From Thalassia testudinum (taxonomy: Eukaryota; Streptophyta; Magnoliopsida; Alismatales; Hydrocharitaceae): a stretch of DNA of 64,000 bases. The translations under genes and the position numbers were made by a program. Positions 1 to 11,660 of the stretch are shown here, in pieces. The notes under the pieces are model-generated. The model saw only the letters and a list, made by a program, of their open reading frames with translations, was not told the origin of the DNA and did no database searches. Location: assembly GCA_037157565.1 (NCBI GenBank), contig JAZHRO010000013.1, positions 73,835,501 to 73,899,500 on the forward strand, read 5' to 3'. Numbering within the stretch: the stretch's first letter is position 1; the number at the start of each line of letters is the position of its first letter.

Positions 1-540
1 ATCCTAACTTGAGAAGGTTAAGTGGTGGTTTTCACCCGGGTTGAGTTTTCACATAAAAATACTTGTGCCTAATTGTGTGATTGCTATTTTTATGAGATTG
101 TTATATTTTTAATTCAGCATTTTTTTACGTCACGCTGATCTCAACCCCTAAAAATAGGAAAATTACAATATTATCTTGTGACCAAGTATTTTGATACTTC
201 AAAGATGGAGACACCTTTTAAAGGAACAAAGGGGTAATTAAGAGGCACCGCATTCGCATTACCTCAAAGGAAGGGTTCGCCCTACTTGCATCACTTAGTT
301 CCGTCCTTGGAGTAACTTCTCACTGTATCACTTAAGAGTATAATTCAAGCAAAGTGTAAGTCTTAGGGCACTCGAAGGTTGGCTTAGGTCGCGTAACTTG
401 ATTTTGTAATTTATTTGGCCACCAAGAGATAACGTAATTGATCTCTGTTCTTCTCTAAAGAACTTGTCAGGAATCTCAAGTCACAGCCCCCTCTTATACC
501 ACTAAAGTGAGAATGGACGGATGCAAACTTGACCCCATTT
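1..540. other. Unclassified sequence downstream of the gene
   Basis: No gene is seen. The first 60 bases (a short stretch around cacccgggttgagttttcac) faintly resemble the ends of LTRs elsewhere in the window, and the sequence leads into the decayed coding-like block that follows. It may be the LTR or leader of an old retroelement, but no primer-binding site or second LTR was found. Confidence 0.3.
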
Positions 541-616
541 GACAACTATGAGGGGTAGGTTGGTGGTTGGCACAAATCTGCTCTAAGAAAAAGGAGTCTC
601 ATTGTCTTGTGTTTGA

Positions 617-2475
617 TTGGGGTGTGTTTTTCAAGTTGTGTTTCAAATTGATTACAATAATTACTCCACTTCTTACTTTCACCCCAGAACACTGAATCCC
701 AATCCCATGACCTGCAATTATCCATCATCTGATGAACAATGGAATCTTTTCTTCTCCTACTATAGGAACATTGGTCTGATTAATCTCCAATCCTGTGATT
801 ATGAGCAAAACCTAGGAGTGGGACACACTTTCTCTGATATGCCACACACTTTAGACAAACCCAACCCACCCACCCTAGATGATTTTGACTCCAATGGTTG
901 GACAGAAACTCCAAGGTACTATAACCCTGAGCTTGCCTTTCCTCCCAAAATGAATGATCACCTCTCCACATTCAAGATTGAAATGCAAAAACAACTGAAA
1001 ATGATGGAATCTTTAGGAGAGTCTTTGAGGACAAGTCCACAATTAAATGAAGAAATTAGTCACCTGATTTACTCCCTTGAGGTTATTCTAACCCCTCCAC
1101 GCTATATGCATCTCCCTTGAGAGAGCCACGCCAAGAGATGGAAGGGGACATTAGGGACTCAATCATTGAGTATAGCTACCCTCTTGAGGATAATGTAGAT
1201 CCCTCCATACTCGATAATCCTTTTTTTTTAAGCCCTAGCATTAAGGGGGAGGGGGCTACATGGACACAATGGGAATTGAAAGGAAGAGCCATTCAATTAA
1301 TTGTGAGGTAGAATGGTGGCAACCAGAAGAGGAGGAGCCCTTAGACCTTCCACCTGAGCTTTATTGGAGCCAACCAAAGGGGAACATGGTCTCATTAAAT
1401 GAACTCGACTCGAATGATAATACCTTTATTACATTTGATGAAGCGAGTCGCATTCAAATAGTTAACCCAACCCCCATTCTTGATTTTGAGGTGGATTCTA
1501 CACCCCATCCAAGGGATGCCAAACCTATACCTTACACCTCAGTTAGATCTTTCGGAGGATGGTGATTTTGAAGTTAATAAATTCTAGGAACATTGGGGGT
1601 CGGAAGAAATCATATTGGAAGAAAATGATAATAACCACGACCCTCTACTTAAGGAACTAGTATCCTCCACACACCATTCTGAGATTCTACGTGTCTAACA
1701 AAGGTAACCCTAATGAGATTGATACTGAATTGGATGACTTGGATCAATATTAATCTCACAGACATGAAGATTTGATTTTTGAAGAAGACAAGGAAACACT
1801 TGAGCCGAGCTTTGAAGATTTTCCTGAGTCTAAGGGGCAAGAGGGAAGAAGCATAGAAGAGGATGATGATGACTTTGAGGGGCCCCGAAATAGGTTCTCT
1901 TCAAGGACTTATCCCCTAAGGATCTTACTGATTTAGTCAAATCTGAATTCTTACATACTTTTGACTATAAAGATCATCCTCTCAAACATTGAAAAGAAAT
2001 TGAAGCAATTAATACTCTTGATGAAGAAATATATACACTCAAGGGGTAGGATCTTAGCATTGAACAAGAACGTGGAGATATCGTTGTTAAGGACACTCAC
2101 ACCCCTATTACTTCCAACCTACCTTTACATGATAATGAAATGGACGACACCCTTGATCAATTCAATTTGAAAGATGAACATTTCAACCCATTCCAAGATG
2201 CAGACACCAATGATAGGCAGCATGAAAGTCAATCGATTACTAAGGCTACTTTTGATGACATTTAGGAGCTAGAATGGTTGTCAAGGATGAATGCTGAACC
2301 TCTCAAGCCCTCTTTGACCCTCTTCTCTATCTTGCAACTAAGAGACTTACACTCCTTCAGAAACAACTTCCTAAGGTCTCTGCTCACATTCTTGCTTTAT
2401 AGGAGGATAACCAGACCAATATATCCTATGATAGAGTGGCAGGCATTTAAACCTAGATCAGTACTAACCATATAA
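617..2475 (+). pseudogene. Decayed acidic coding-like block, unclassified (probable retroelement interior)
   Basis: Open frames at 617-1120, 1117-1311 and 1260-1565 overlap or abut in different frames, and similar acidic, Glu- and Asp-rich coding-like sequence continues with stops to about 2475. This looks like one ancient protein broken by frameshifts. No zinc knuckle, protease, integrase or reverse transcriptase motif was found and I do not recognise the protein. A gag-like ORF of a non-autonomous LTR element is one possibility. It lies beyond the 3' end of ABCB25, on the opposite strand. Confidence 0.3.
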
Positions 2476-3248
2476 TGGCAACCTACACGAGAGGCAAACA
2501 CGAAATCCCCAGGTTGTTTGGTTGCCAGGGTTAAGGGGGTTTAAGTACTTAACTAGCTTATCACTTATGACGGGTTAAGAGGAACTTAACCTGAAGTAAA
2601 GTTATTTAACCCTCTCTATAGAATAACTTTAATCTGCCAAAATACTTAAATAAGTTAACCCATTTATTCAATCATTTTATTCAACTTCTTCACTATCCCT
2701 CTATTTATTCCACAAACATATTTCCTTTGTCAAACACCACCACAGAGTTCACGGTGGAATAAATCATAACAAATCTTTACTCAAAAAACCAGTAAATGTT
2801 AAAATTTATTATTGTCATTATGCATTGGATGGCTACTTTAGGCTAGCCATCCTTTTCCTCTCCTGAAAAAATTATAATCACTACAATACAACAAATCAGA
2901 TGTAATGAAAGATCACATAAGGACTCATCTATATAAACAAATTACAGTAGATTGCAGACTCGGCTAATCGTTTCTCCATTCCTCGACAGCTCAGAAAGCA
3001 AATGATATACACTGAAGTTACAACAGATAAATCTGAAATAGGACCATGCTTTTCCCAATGAGCTTGTAGGCAGAAACGAGAATTCCTCTGTTTCAAAAAC
3101 AATTATTGTCCCCAGACCCATCCTTGATCTTCCCGCACGTCAAGCTTCGCACCCATTATCAGGTGATGGTAATTTAAGAACCGTTGTGTCCCAATGACCA
3201 AGAACTAGAGCAGATTGGATGAACCCAAGTATTGGGACCTTGAGCATC
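2476..3248. other. 3' flank and probable 3' UTR of ABCB25
   Basis: No coding signal was found. The part next to 3249 is expected to be 3' UTR. The part at about 2511-2745 starts with gttgtttggttgcc and ends with a loosely complementary gtcaaacaccacc, which could be a small MITE, but no target duplication was found. Confidence 0.35.
2805..2810 (-). promoter_or_regulatory. Candidate polyadenylation signal AATAAA
   Basis: The plus-strand hexamer tttatt reads AATAAA on the gene strand, about 440 bases after the ABCB25 stop codon. Plant signals are loose, and other AT-rich hexamers lie nearby, so this is only a candidate. Confidence 0.3.
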
Positions 3249-3383
3249 CTACTGCAAAGTTGCGGCCTCAACTATCTCACTGTTATTCTGTTGGGTCCAC
3301 AGTTGGTAATACCTCCCTCCCTTTGATAAGAGGACGTCATGTGGACCCTGTTCCAGAACCTTTCCACCTTCCAAAACAATTAT
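3249..3383 (-). CDS. ABCB25: ABCB25 last exon with stop codon
   Basis: 45 codons including the stop: [20 protein letters not shown], then [17 protein letters not shown] and a short acidic tail ending in Gln, then TAG at 3249-3251. The acceptor is TGCAG|ATAATT. The phase matches the GAG that ends exon 10, restoring the family-typical CDEIIVLE. The sequence ends where other family members end, so the C-terminus looks complete. Confidence 0.93.
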   Translation of the reverse strand: MIVLEGGKVLEQGPHDVLLSKGGRYYQLWTQQNNSEIVEAATLQ

Positions 3384-6300
3384 CTGCATGGTCAACGATG
3401 CAACGAGCATTTAGAGAATGAGGTAAAGAAAACTTATGAAGGTTGGTGGCTACTACTTTATATCTAATCTGTAAAGAAAAGGAAAGAACTGATAAGATTC
3501 AAATTGAACTCACATTCGGATCTCAAATCAATGAGATACTAGAAAGACATGATGGATTCTATTTGGATTCTAACCAGTGATGAAACCTTCCATGTTTATT
3601 GCAGTAATAACAAACGGTCCTTTCATTAGATGTGCATGCTAAGAGTAAGAGAGTGGCTACAGATGTAGCAAAGACAACCTCTGGACACAGTCGCCTCCAT
3701 GGTTGACAAATAACAGTTCCTACTGATATTTCCTTTCACTCCACATATGCAAATGCTCTTTAGTTTCTTCTGGTTTGACTCAAAATGGTCTTTTGGATAT
3801 TATTTAAGGGGGGCGGCAGACTAAACAGGGATTTTCTTGATTCAGCATTTGTGGATATATTAATATGTGCACTATAATATTCATTAGTTCTTGACAATGG
3901 ATCCTATGTAGACAAATAAAAGTGAAACCTGACATTTCTGATATGTCTACTCATCAATGTGAAAGCTTACGACGATGACTTGTAAGAGAAAAAAAAGAGC
4001 ATATGGAAGAAAATGCAGAAATCTTTTAGGATGACACTATATACAGAATTTTTGGGTCATTGAAATGTTGCCACTAATCATGAGAACATGCAGGTTCTTG
4101 AAAACAATTTTGTGGAACCATATTCCAAATTATCTATATATACCTGCACAAAAAGATGTGGAGACCAACTTTTTTTTTGTATTTAGTTCAAAGGGACAGG
4201 AGGGGGAGGAATATTTGTCAAGTTTTTAAGGATCTATCGGATTATCCAAGCCTGGAAAATGCAGTAAAGTTTTCATTCAACCGACATGCATTTTATGGAA
4301 AATACAATGCCCCCACATTGCATTCAAACAAAGAGTAACAAATATTTGTCCACATAAGCATAGTTGACATAACCAGGAAGAACTATTACCTCATCACACT
4401 GCATTGCAGTAGTGAGACGGTGTGCAACAAAGATACATGTCCTGTTGTTAGCTACGGATTTCAATGCACCCAATATTTCAGCTTCTGTAGTACTATCAAG
4501 AGAGCTGGTGGCTTCGTCACACAATCTGGTAAGATTAAGCAATAAAATAAGCACATTGAATAACACCTTTAAAAATAAAACAGACATAACAAATGAAAAG
4601 ACACTGGTATCCAACTAAACACACGCAATAGATGAAAATGCATAGATGACAAAATCCAAATGTTTAATCGCATGGGCAACAGTACTCCAACACAAGTACA
4701 AAAATCCAAAGACACCAAATTCTCAAAGAATTCCTACTTTAAAATTTACATGTCAAACTATGCATTCAGCCTTGAAGTAGCAAGGGTGCATGATAATGTG
4801 ATAAGGTTACTGATGTTATGTTTTATTTGTTGGTGCATCTCATGCCAACTTTTACATGCATTGAGAAAAGGATCCTTTTCACAGGTAAGTAGAACCCAGT
4901 CACAAAAATGCAGACAGAAAAGTTTTTTTGAGAAAAATTACTTCATAAAGTATTAAATATTGGAAGGTAGCCACCATTCAAGGAAAAGAAAAATAAAAAT
5001 AGAGAACCAATGACTGGAAAATATAAGGCCTTACAGCAGAAGCCTGCATGGTACTCAATCAAAACTTCATGATCAAGTGAAGTTCATAATCACAAAGAAC
5101 TCTTTTGTAACATCAGATGATCAAAATCATGAAGAGGAGATGTTTCTAATCTTCAGTCAAAGGCAGCAGAAATGGCATAAATATTGGAGCAAAGATGGCT
5201 ACTGGCACCTGCCCTATGTCTAGCCACCTACCATTCTGACTTCTTTTGGCTAAACAATTAGTAAACAATTTTTTCCAAAAAGATTCATTCCCATTGCTTA
5301 TGTTGAACAATCATTTGTTTTCTTCGAGAAGAGCATTGATAAACCAGCCATTAAGAACTGAGAAAGACCGATGCTTACAAAATGGAAGGTGACTTTAGGA
5401 AGGCACGAGCAAGAGAGACACGTTGCTTCTCCCCACCACTCAACTGCAACAAGGAATAGGCACTTAAAACATTAGTCCATTACTTAAATATGCTGCCAGC
5501 AAGTGAAATAAAGATTCCACACGTCCTTCCATCAACTAATAAACACTCACCATATAACTCCAAAATTACCAACCCTTGCATAATTATTTTTCTTTTTTTT
5601 TTGAAAAGTTATTTTCCAACTTCCCATACAAGAAAATGTTTGAGAGGATTGTGTGTTGGTTTAGTGTCACATTGGAAAGTATGGGTTGTGTGTATGAGTG
5701 GTGACCTATAAATAGGCGTGTACTCCTCCCATTTACTTTTGAGAAGAAATATAGAGAAAACATGCTCATAAGGTGCTTTTCCAGTGGTTTTCTCTCTGCT
5801 TCTCGTGAGTGGGGTTTTCACGTAAACCCAAACGTTCCATGATTATCTATTACTTTGATTTATGCTTCCGCATTATTTAAATATTTCAACTTGGTATCAG
5901 AGTAGTTCGTTCCTTGGGTTATTTTTTGTTTATGTAATTATCACGTTTATCACTATCAACCTGTGCTTGGAGTTCCAAATTCTTTTCATTCGAAGGAGCC
6001 ATGGAGGCCTTGTGCCGTTGATGGCTACATCAGCTAGGGTCAACCTATAGTCACTGGAGATCACTGGGGTTAACCTACCGTTGCCCCCTAAGCCCTAGGC
6101 CGCTCCTCTCGTCAAATGATGAGGCTAAAGATGGTGTCGAACCTCCTCGTTGGCAGGAGACCTAGGAAGGCGATGGTAGCAACGCCAATCCTGTTTACGA
6201 AAAAGAAGGCAGCAAAGAACGTTGCCAACGCTCAAGGCAGCGGAGGCCCTGCATGGCGGCGAATCAACAAGTGGAGGGCTCCGTGCGTTGTCGTTAGGTG

Positions 6301-9300
6301 GTCGAAGGCGCAGATGGTGTGATGCACGGGGGAAGAGACGAGGGGAGCCGCGAGCATGAGACGCTTCTCCTTCAAAGAGGCTCTACAGAAGATGGCAAAC
6401 GATGGCATTGGCGGTCTCGGCAGTGAGGCAGCCCTCGCCCTTGGCTATCGGTTGTAGCGGGGTGTCGATCTGGGTAGAAAAGGACGTTGGTGATGAGGTC
6501 GCTGTGGACACGAGGATGGTGGAGAAGCAAGGCAACAGGGATCCACGAAGGAGGCGGCTAGAGGCACGGATGACGTCGAGGTGGTTGACGTGAGAGCCAG
6601 AAGCAAGAATGGAGTCGTTGTTATGCTCTGTGTGAATGGGTTCTCTTGAAGCCTAACGTAAGATTGAGGGTGCTTTAAAGCAAAAAAAAAGAAAAAGGAG
6701 AGAGAAAGAAACAAAAAAAAAAGAGAAGAAAGAGAGAGAAAAAGAGAAAAAAAAATGAGGAGAAAATAAATAAATAAAACAAAAAAAATTAAAAAAAAGG
6801 AAAAAGAAGAATGAGGTTTATGTGTAAGAAAAGAGATGGAGAAGCCTTGTCTAGGTTTTATTGGTTTTATTTTCTTCTCATTGGTATTGTCTTCTCCCAT
6901 ATGAGCATAGGAGAAAGGGGGAGTGTAGGAGCTTGTTGTAGTCACCCCTGTTTGGGAGTTCCTTTTGTTCATTGACTCCACATGAGAAACCTAACTATGG
7001 GAGATCCAGAGTTTTGAAGTCCTCAGAGGAATGACTCATTTCAGGTTTCTATGTGGGAGATCCAGTTTCGTGGACTCTAGAGAGGGTGATTCACCTTTGA
7101 GGTCTTCAAAGGAAGACTCAATTTCAGGGATACTGAAAAAAATTAAAAAAAAGGAAAAAGAAGAATGAGGTTTATGTGTAAGAAAAGAGATGGAGAAGCC
7201 TTGTCTAGGTTTTATTGGTTTTATTTTCTTCTCATTGGTATTGTCTTCTCCCATATGAGTATAGGAGAAAGGGGGTGTGTAGGAGCTTGTTGTAGTCACC
7301 CCTGTTTGGGAGTTCCTTTTGTTCATTGACTCCACATGAGAAACCTAACTATGGGAGATCCAGAGTTTTGAAGTCCTCAGAGGAATGACTCATTTCAGGT
7401 TTCTATGTGGGAGATCCAGTTTCGTGGACTCTAGAGAGGGTGATTCACCTTTGAGGTCTTCAAAGGAAGACTCAATTTCAGGGATACTGAACAGGGAGCT
7501 ATCAGCACCAGATCTTCAGAGACAACCACAATTTCATCAGTAGCTCCAGCCTATGTTCCGGCCTATGTAGAGTGAGTTCTTTTGTGTTACAAGTTGAGCA
7601 TTCCAAGCTCCAGCTTGAGGGGGAGTGTTGAGAAGATTGTGTGTTGGTTTAGTGTCACATTGGAAAGTGTGAGCTTTGTGTGTGGGTGGTAGCCTATAAA
7701 TAAGCGTTACTCCCATTTACCTTTGAGAAATATAGAGAAAACATGCTTCTCCCGTAGTTCTCTTCGCTTTTCGTAAGTGGGATTTCCACATAAACCCAAG
7801 CATTTCGTGATTGTCTATTGCTTTGATTTATACTTCCATATTATTTAAATATTTTACTGAAAATAACAAAATAGAGACCGTCAGGAAATATTCCAGCAAA
7901 ACAGGACTTCGATTACGCCCACCAGCAAAAGTCACCAGAAAAAGCTTACTGGTAAGTTGGTAACTATATCTTTGAGCAATCAACTGGAAAACAAGCACTC
8001 TTCTCTTGTCTCCCTAGAAACAAAATCCTTCATCCAACGTGAAAAACTGTTTGAAAATTTACTTAGAAGACACCTACAAGGAATTCAATTTGACTCCTTT
8101 TATTCTATTCACCTTGAATCATTGCAACAGACATGGTCATTCATTATAAGATGGTTTTCTCTTATATGCACATTCTAACCATCCATGTACTTCCATCAAC
8201 CAACTAGAACTGATGGAACCTATAAATAAACAGTTGCGATGAGCATATGACATAAACTGCCAAATGGTACATAATAATGATATATTCATACTCCATTTTA
8301 CTCAAGTGGCTGCTTCAATAAAGATTATAGAAGTCTAGGTTTCTTTTGGAGTTTTAGCAACATCCCCTTATTGTTTTAACAAGTGATGCTGGTTAGCTAA
8401 AAAGTTGCTATGGAGAGATGGGTAGGTGTAGGAATCCAATAGACAAACAGATTACAGATGGGCTACATACTTGACAGGAAAGTTCACATTGTTAAAAGGG
8501 ATTGCCTTATGAGAAGTGCCAAGCTAAGCCATGAACGACCCTAATTCAGAAGCTAATGCTCAGGCAAAAAATTCAGAAGGCTACAACAGTGAAGATAGCG
8601 ACAGCAACAAAGCCTTTTCTCACACTAATCAGGGTCAGCTAGAAAAAAATTTTTTTTTTCAAACTCACAAGGTTAATTCTTTTTTTTTTTTTTTAAATTA
8701 CTACTACTACATCACAAAGTTTGAAAAAAAAAAAAAACTGCAGATGGTATCAATCACCTTAAGTCCTCTTTCGCCAACAATGGTGGAATACTTCTCTGGA
8801 AAATTCATAATGGTTTCGTGTATAGCTGCACGCTGAGCAGCTTCATAAACCTAGACATCAGGAACAAAATGAAAAATCACAAATATGGAGAAAAGCTAAC
8901 ACAAAACAGCATTATTCATTCACCAACCTCTTCCTCTGTTGCAGATAATCGACCATAATGTATATTGTGAAATATGGTATCGTTGAATAGTACCTGTTAA
9001 GCAATAAATTCAGAAAATGATCCCCCCCATTACATGATAGAACCAAACTTTAATGTTCTAGAGATTGCTGGAAGAATGAACATAAAGAATAAAAGCAGGG
9101 GAATCTAAAAGGGGTCAGAATTGGGGCCTATTTGTTGTGGAATGACAGATAAAATCTGACAGAACAAACAAGTTTGCACGTACGCACAGTAGACATAGAG
9201 GGGTAGAAGAGATTATAGTTATCCCACATGTTGGACAGAGTATCCAATCATAAACCCTTATCCTGGGATAAACTATAACCAACTTTTAGGATGAATTCTG

Positions 9301-11610
9301 TTAGTCACCATTTTTATAAATTATCCGAACTGACCTTGCTACAGCAGAGCTATATTTGAGAAAAGAAATAACAATTATTTAGGTGAATAAACAAAAATCA
9401 ACTCCTTATTCCATTTTCTGATCACCAGCCAATCTATACTTCCAAGAAAGAGAATCAACAACCATTGGTCATGAAACTAACCGTATCTTGTGGTACAACT
9501 CCAATGCACTTTCTGAGGCTCTCAAGTGTAACATGTTGGATATTTTTACCATCTATCTTTATCTGCAAAAAAAAGGTATTTAACCATATCTAAATGTTCC
9601 AAAGAATCAAACTAGTGGCTCTGGAGAATGCAAATTATAATAACATTTAGCAATCTGCTTAAGAGAAGGTAGAAGAACTTGCCATTGAAATTATAACTAC
9701 ACCATGAATGTCTACAATTTTCTTTAGTTTTGGATAACTTTAGAAGCATTTCTTTTTTTTTGAAAAGAACTTTAGAAGCATTTCAAACAGGAGTAGCACC
9801 TTGGATATGCCAACTAAATGTGTATTTAGCTGCCTTGGATAACTGCAATGGCATTGTTGAAACAAAATTAATCCTATCTTTAGCAAATGGCATATGGTAG
9901 CTTTTGTCCATTTTGTTAAAAACATTAGTGTGCAAGCTACTCTAACTGGTGATCACCAAGGAAATCTTAATAAACTCTTAAAAATGGATTTGAAGCACAT
10001 AACTCAAGACAATATGCTTTACAGACAAAAGAAAATGTTTTACACAAGAGATGGGCCAATATAGGCTTCAATTATATATACCTACAAATTAAAAACAAGA
10101 TATAGCTATACTAGATTCAGTTGTTTATGGGGCCCTAAGATCTAAAAGCCACATATAATAAAACCGTCATGTTTTAAGTTATATTTCCTTTCTTCTCTCT
10201 CTCTATTTGAAAGGATGGCTTGGGCTGCATTAGTTCATGGCAAGTAATAGTGCTAATTACAGAAGGTTGATGATTCTCACTGAGCCAGAACTGGAATCGA
10301 AGAATCTGTAGAGCAATCTTAGAATGGATGATTTACCTGCATAAAGAGCTCACATCAGTCACTATTGAATTAAAGTGGAAGGTACGGAATATGATATAAA
10401 TCTACTACTAGGATGAGAAATTGTAGTTTTTGTACAATATTGTTCTGTGGCTTATGTCCAAAAGTCATGCTACAAGAGACGTTAAACAACAGGATCAAAA
10501 AGCATGGCCATATCAGGCACTCAATTCTCCAGGAATGCATTAGGAACCCTGGAAAAGCACTTCATTCTCAAGCCTGTCCATACAATATTGGTCAATAGGA
10601 TGGGTCTCTAAAGAGAATTGCACTAGTTAAATCAATACAGAAACTAATGCTCTCCCTTTCACAAGACATTCATAACAATATCCAGGTGTTGGTAAAGAAA
10701 TTCTACACGCTGAAAGAATTCAGGACCAAGGAAATATTAGTGCAAAGCACTAATTAACCTAATTTTGATGACTAACAAATAAGCCACAATATTTGGATTA
10801 GCCTAACTTTGTGATGCAGAGGTTAATTTGATGTACAATAAGGCTATACATTGATGATGATGCAAGAAAAGTCATTCACGTGATGATACAATGATGGCTT
10901 AGCACAGTATTGAAGAAAAATGAAGATTAAATGAAAGAACCTTAAGGAGAGCTTCAAGAAGACTCAAAGTCTAGTCAATGTAATATTTTTTGTTTCTAGA
11001 AGCTTTTGTTAAAGAGCTATATGTATATCACACACACAAGGGATACCTTAGGCTAAATACTTAGAAAAATGATTGAAATTCGGAATTAATCAAAATTAAC
11101 TGATTAAAATTGTTAATGGTTCATCTGGAAGGTTAGTTGTTGGATAAAAACCACCCCTTAGTGAAGGAACACAAGTTTCAAATTGTCTTACATCCAAATC
11201 AGATGATTAATCGATTATGAATAGCTGTTAATCGATTAATTTCAAGTTTGTAAAGGAAATTGATCAATTTAAGCTGAAAATTGATCTATTAATGGCCCAA
11301 CAGGATTTTTCTGGATGAGGGTTAATCGATTAACAAATTGGTTAATCGATTAATTTTGCTTCGTTATGCTTTGGGCTATACTGTTCTGAGAAGAAATTAA
11401 TTGATCAGTTAATCAATTAACTATAGTGCATTAATCAACCAATATAAGGGTTAATCGATTAAAATCAGGGATTTTGAATTGATTCGCATCTCTTTGAAAT
11501 CACACCTTTTCAATTTGAATTCAAAAAATGTATTACAAATTTTTTGTGGTTACCAAGCCTCAAACCAAAAGTCTATAGGTACCCTATGAAGGCCTAGGAC
11601 CTACAGACAC

Positions 11611-11660
<50 letters not shown>

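Larger units (their letters stand above)
5637..7858 (+). mobile_element. Non-autonomous LTR retrotransposon A (2.2 kb)
   Basis: The LTRs are 5637-5891 and 7626-7858. They share a tgtgttggtttagtgtcaca start, a tataaata box and a gttttcacgtaaaccc-type end. A tggtatcagag primer-binding site (initiator tRNA-Met type) follows the 5' LTR directly, and a polypurine tract agcttgagggggag precedes the 3' LTR. The 5-bp target duplication gaaaa (5632-5636 and 7859-7863) is perfect. The interior encodes no gag or pol. It holds GC-rich, non-coding-looking sequence and a 354-bp tandem duplication. It is related to element B at 41747. It must have been moved by proteins of another element, presumably a Copia. 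Confidence 0.88.

Noticed and set aside
617..1120. A 167-codon plus-strand frame that could be a host gene
   Set aside because: Neighbouring frames continue it only with overlaps and frame changes, there are no splice signals to join them, and the composition matches decayed repeat coding. Kept as an unclassified pseudogene.
2511..2745. Possible MITE with gttgtttgg and inverted gtgtttgac ends
   Set aside because: Termini match poorly and no target duplication was found.
6445..6981. 178-codon minus-strand frame
   Set aside because: It runs through A/G-rich low-complexity DNA of element A (Phe/Leu/Ser runs) and the same frame restarts in the duplicated unit; not a gene.
8648..8735. Long T and A runs as a possible retroposon tail or hairpin
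   Set aside because: No target duplication and no adjacent transposon sequence; simple low-complexity intron DNA.
8531..8836. Plus-strand 101-codon frame over exon 8
   Set aside because: It is the antisense shadow of the real ABCB25 exon on the minus strand.
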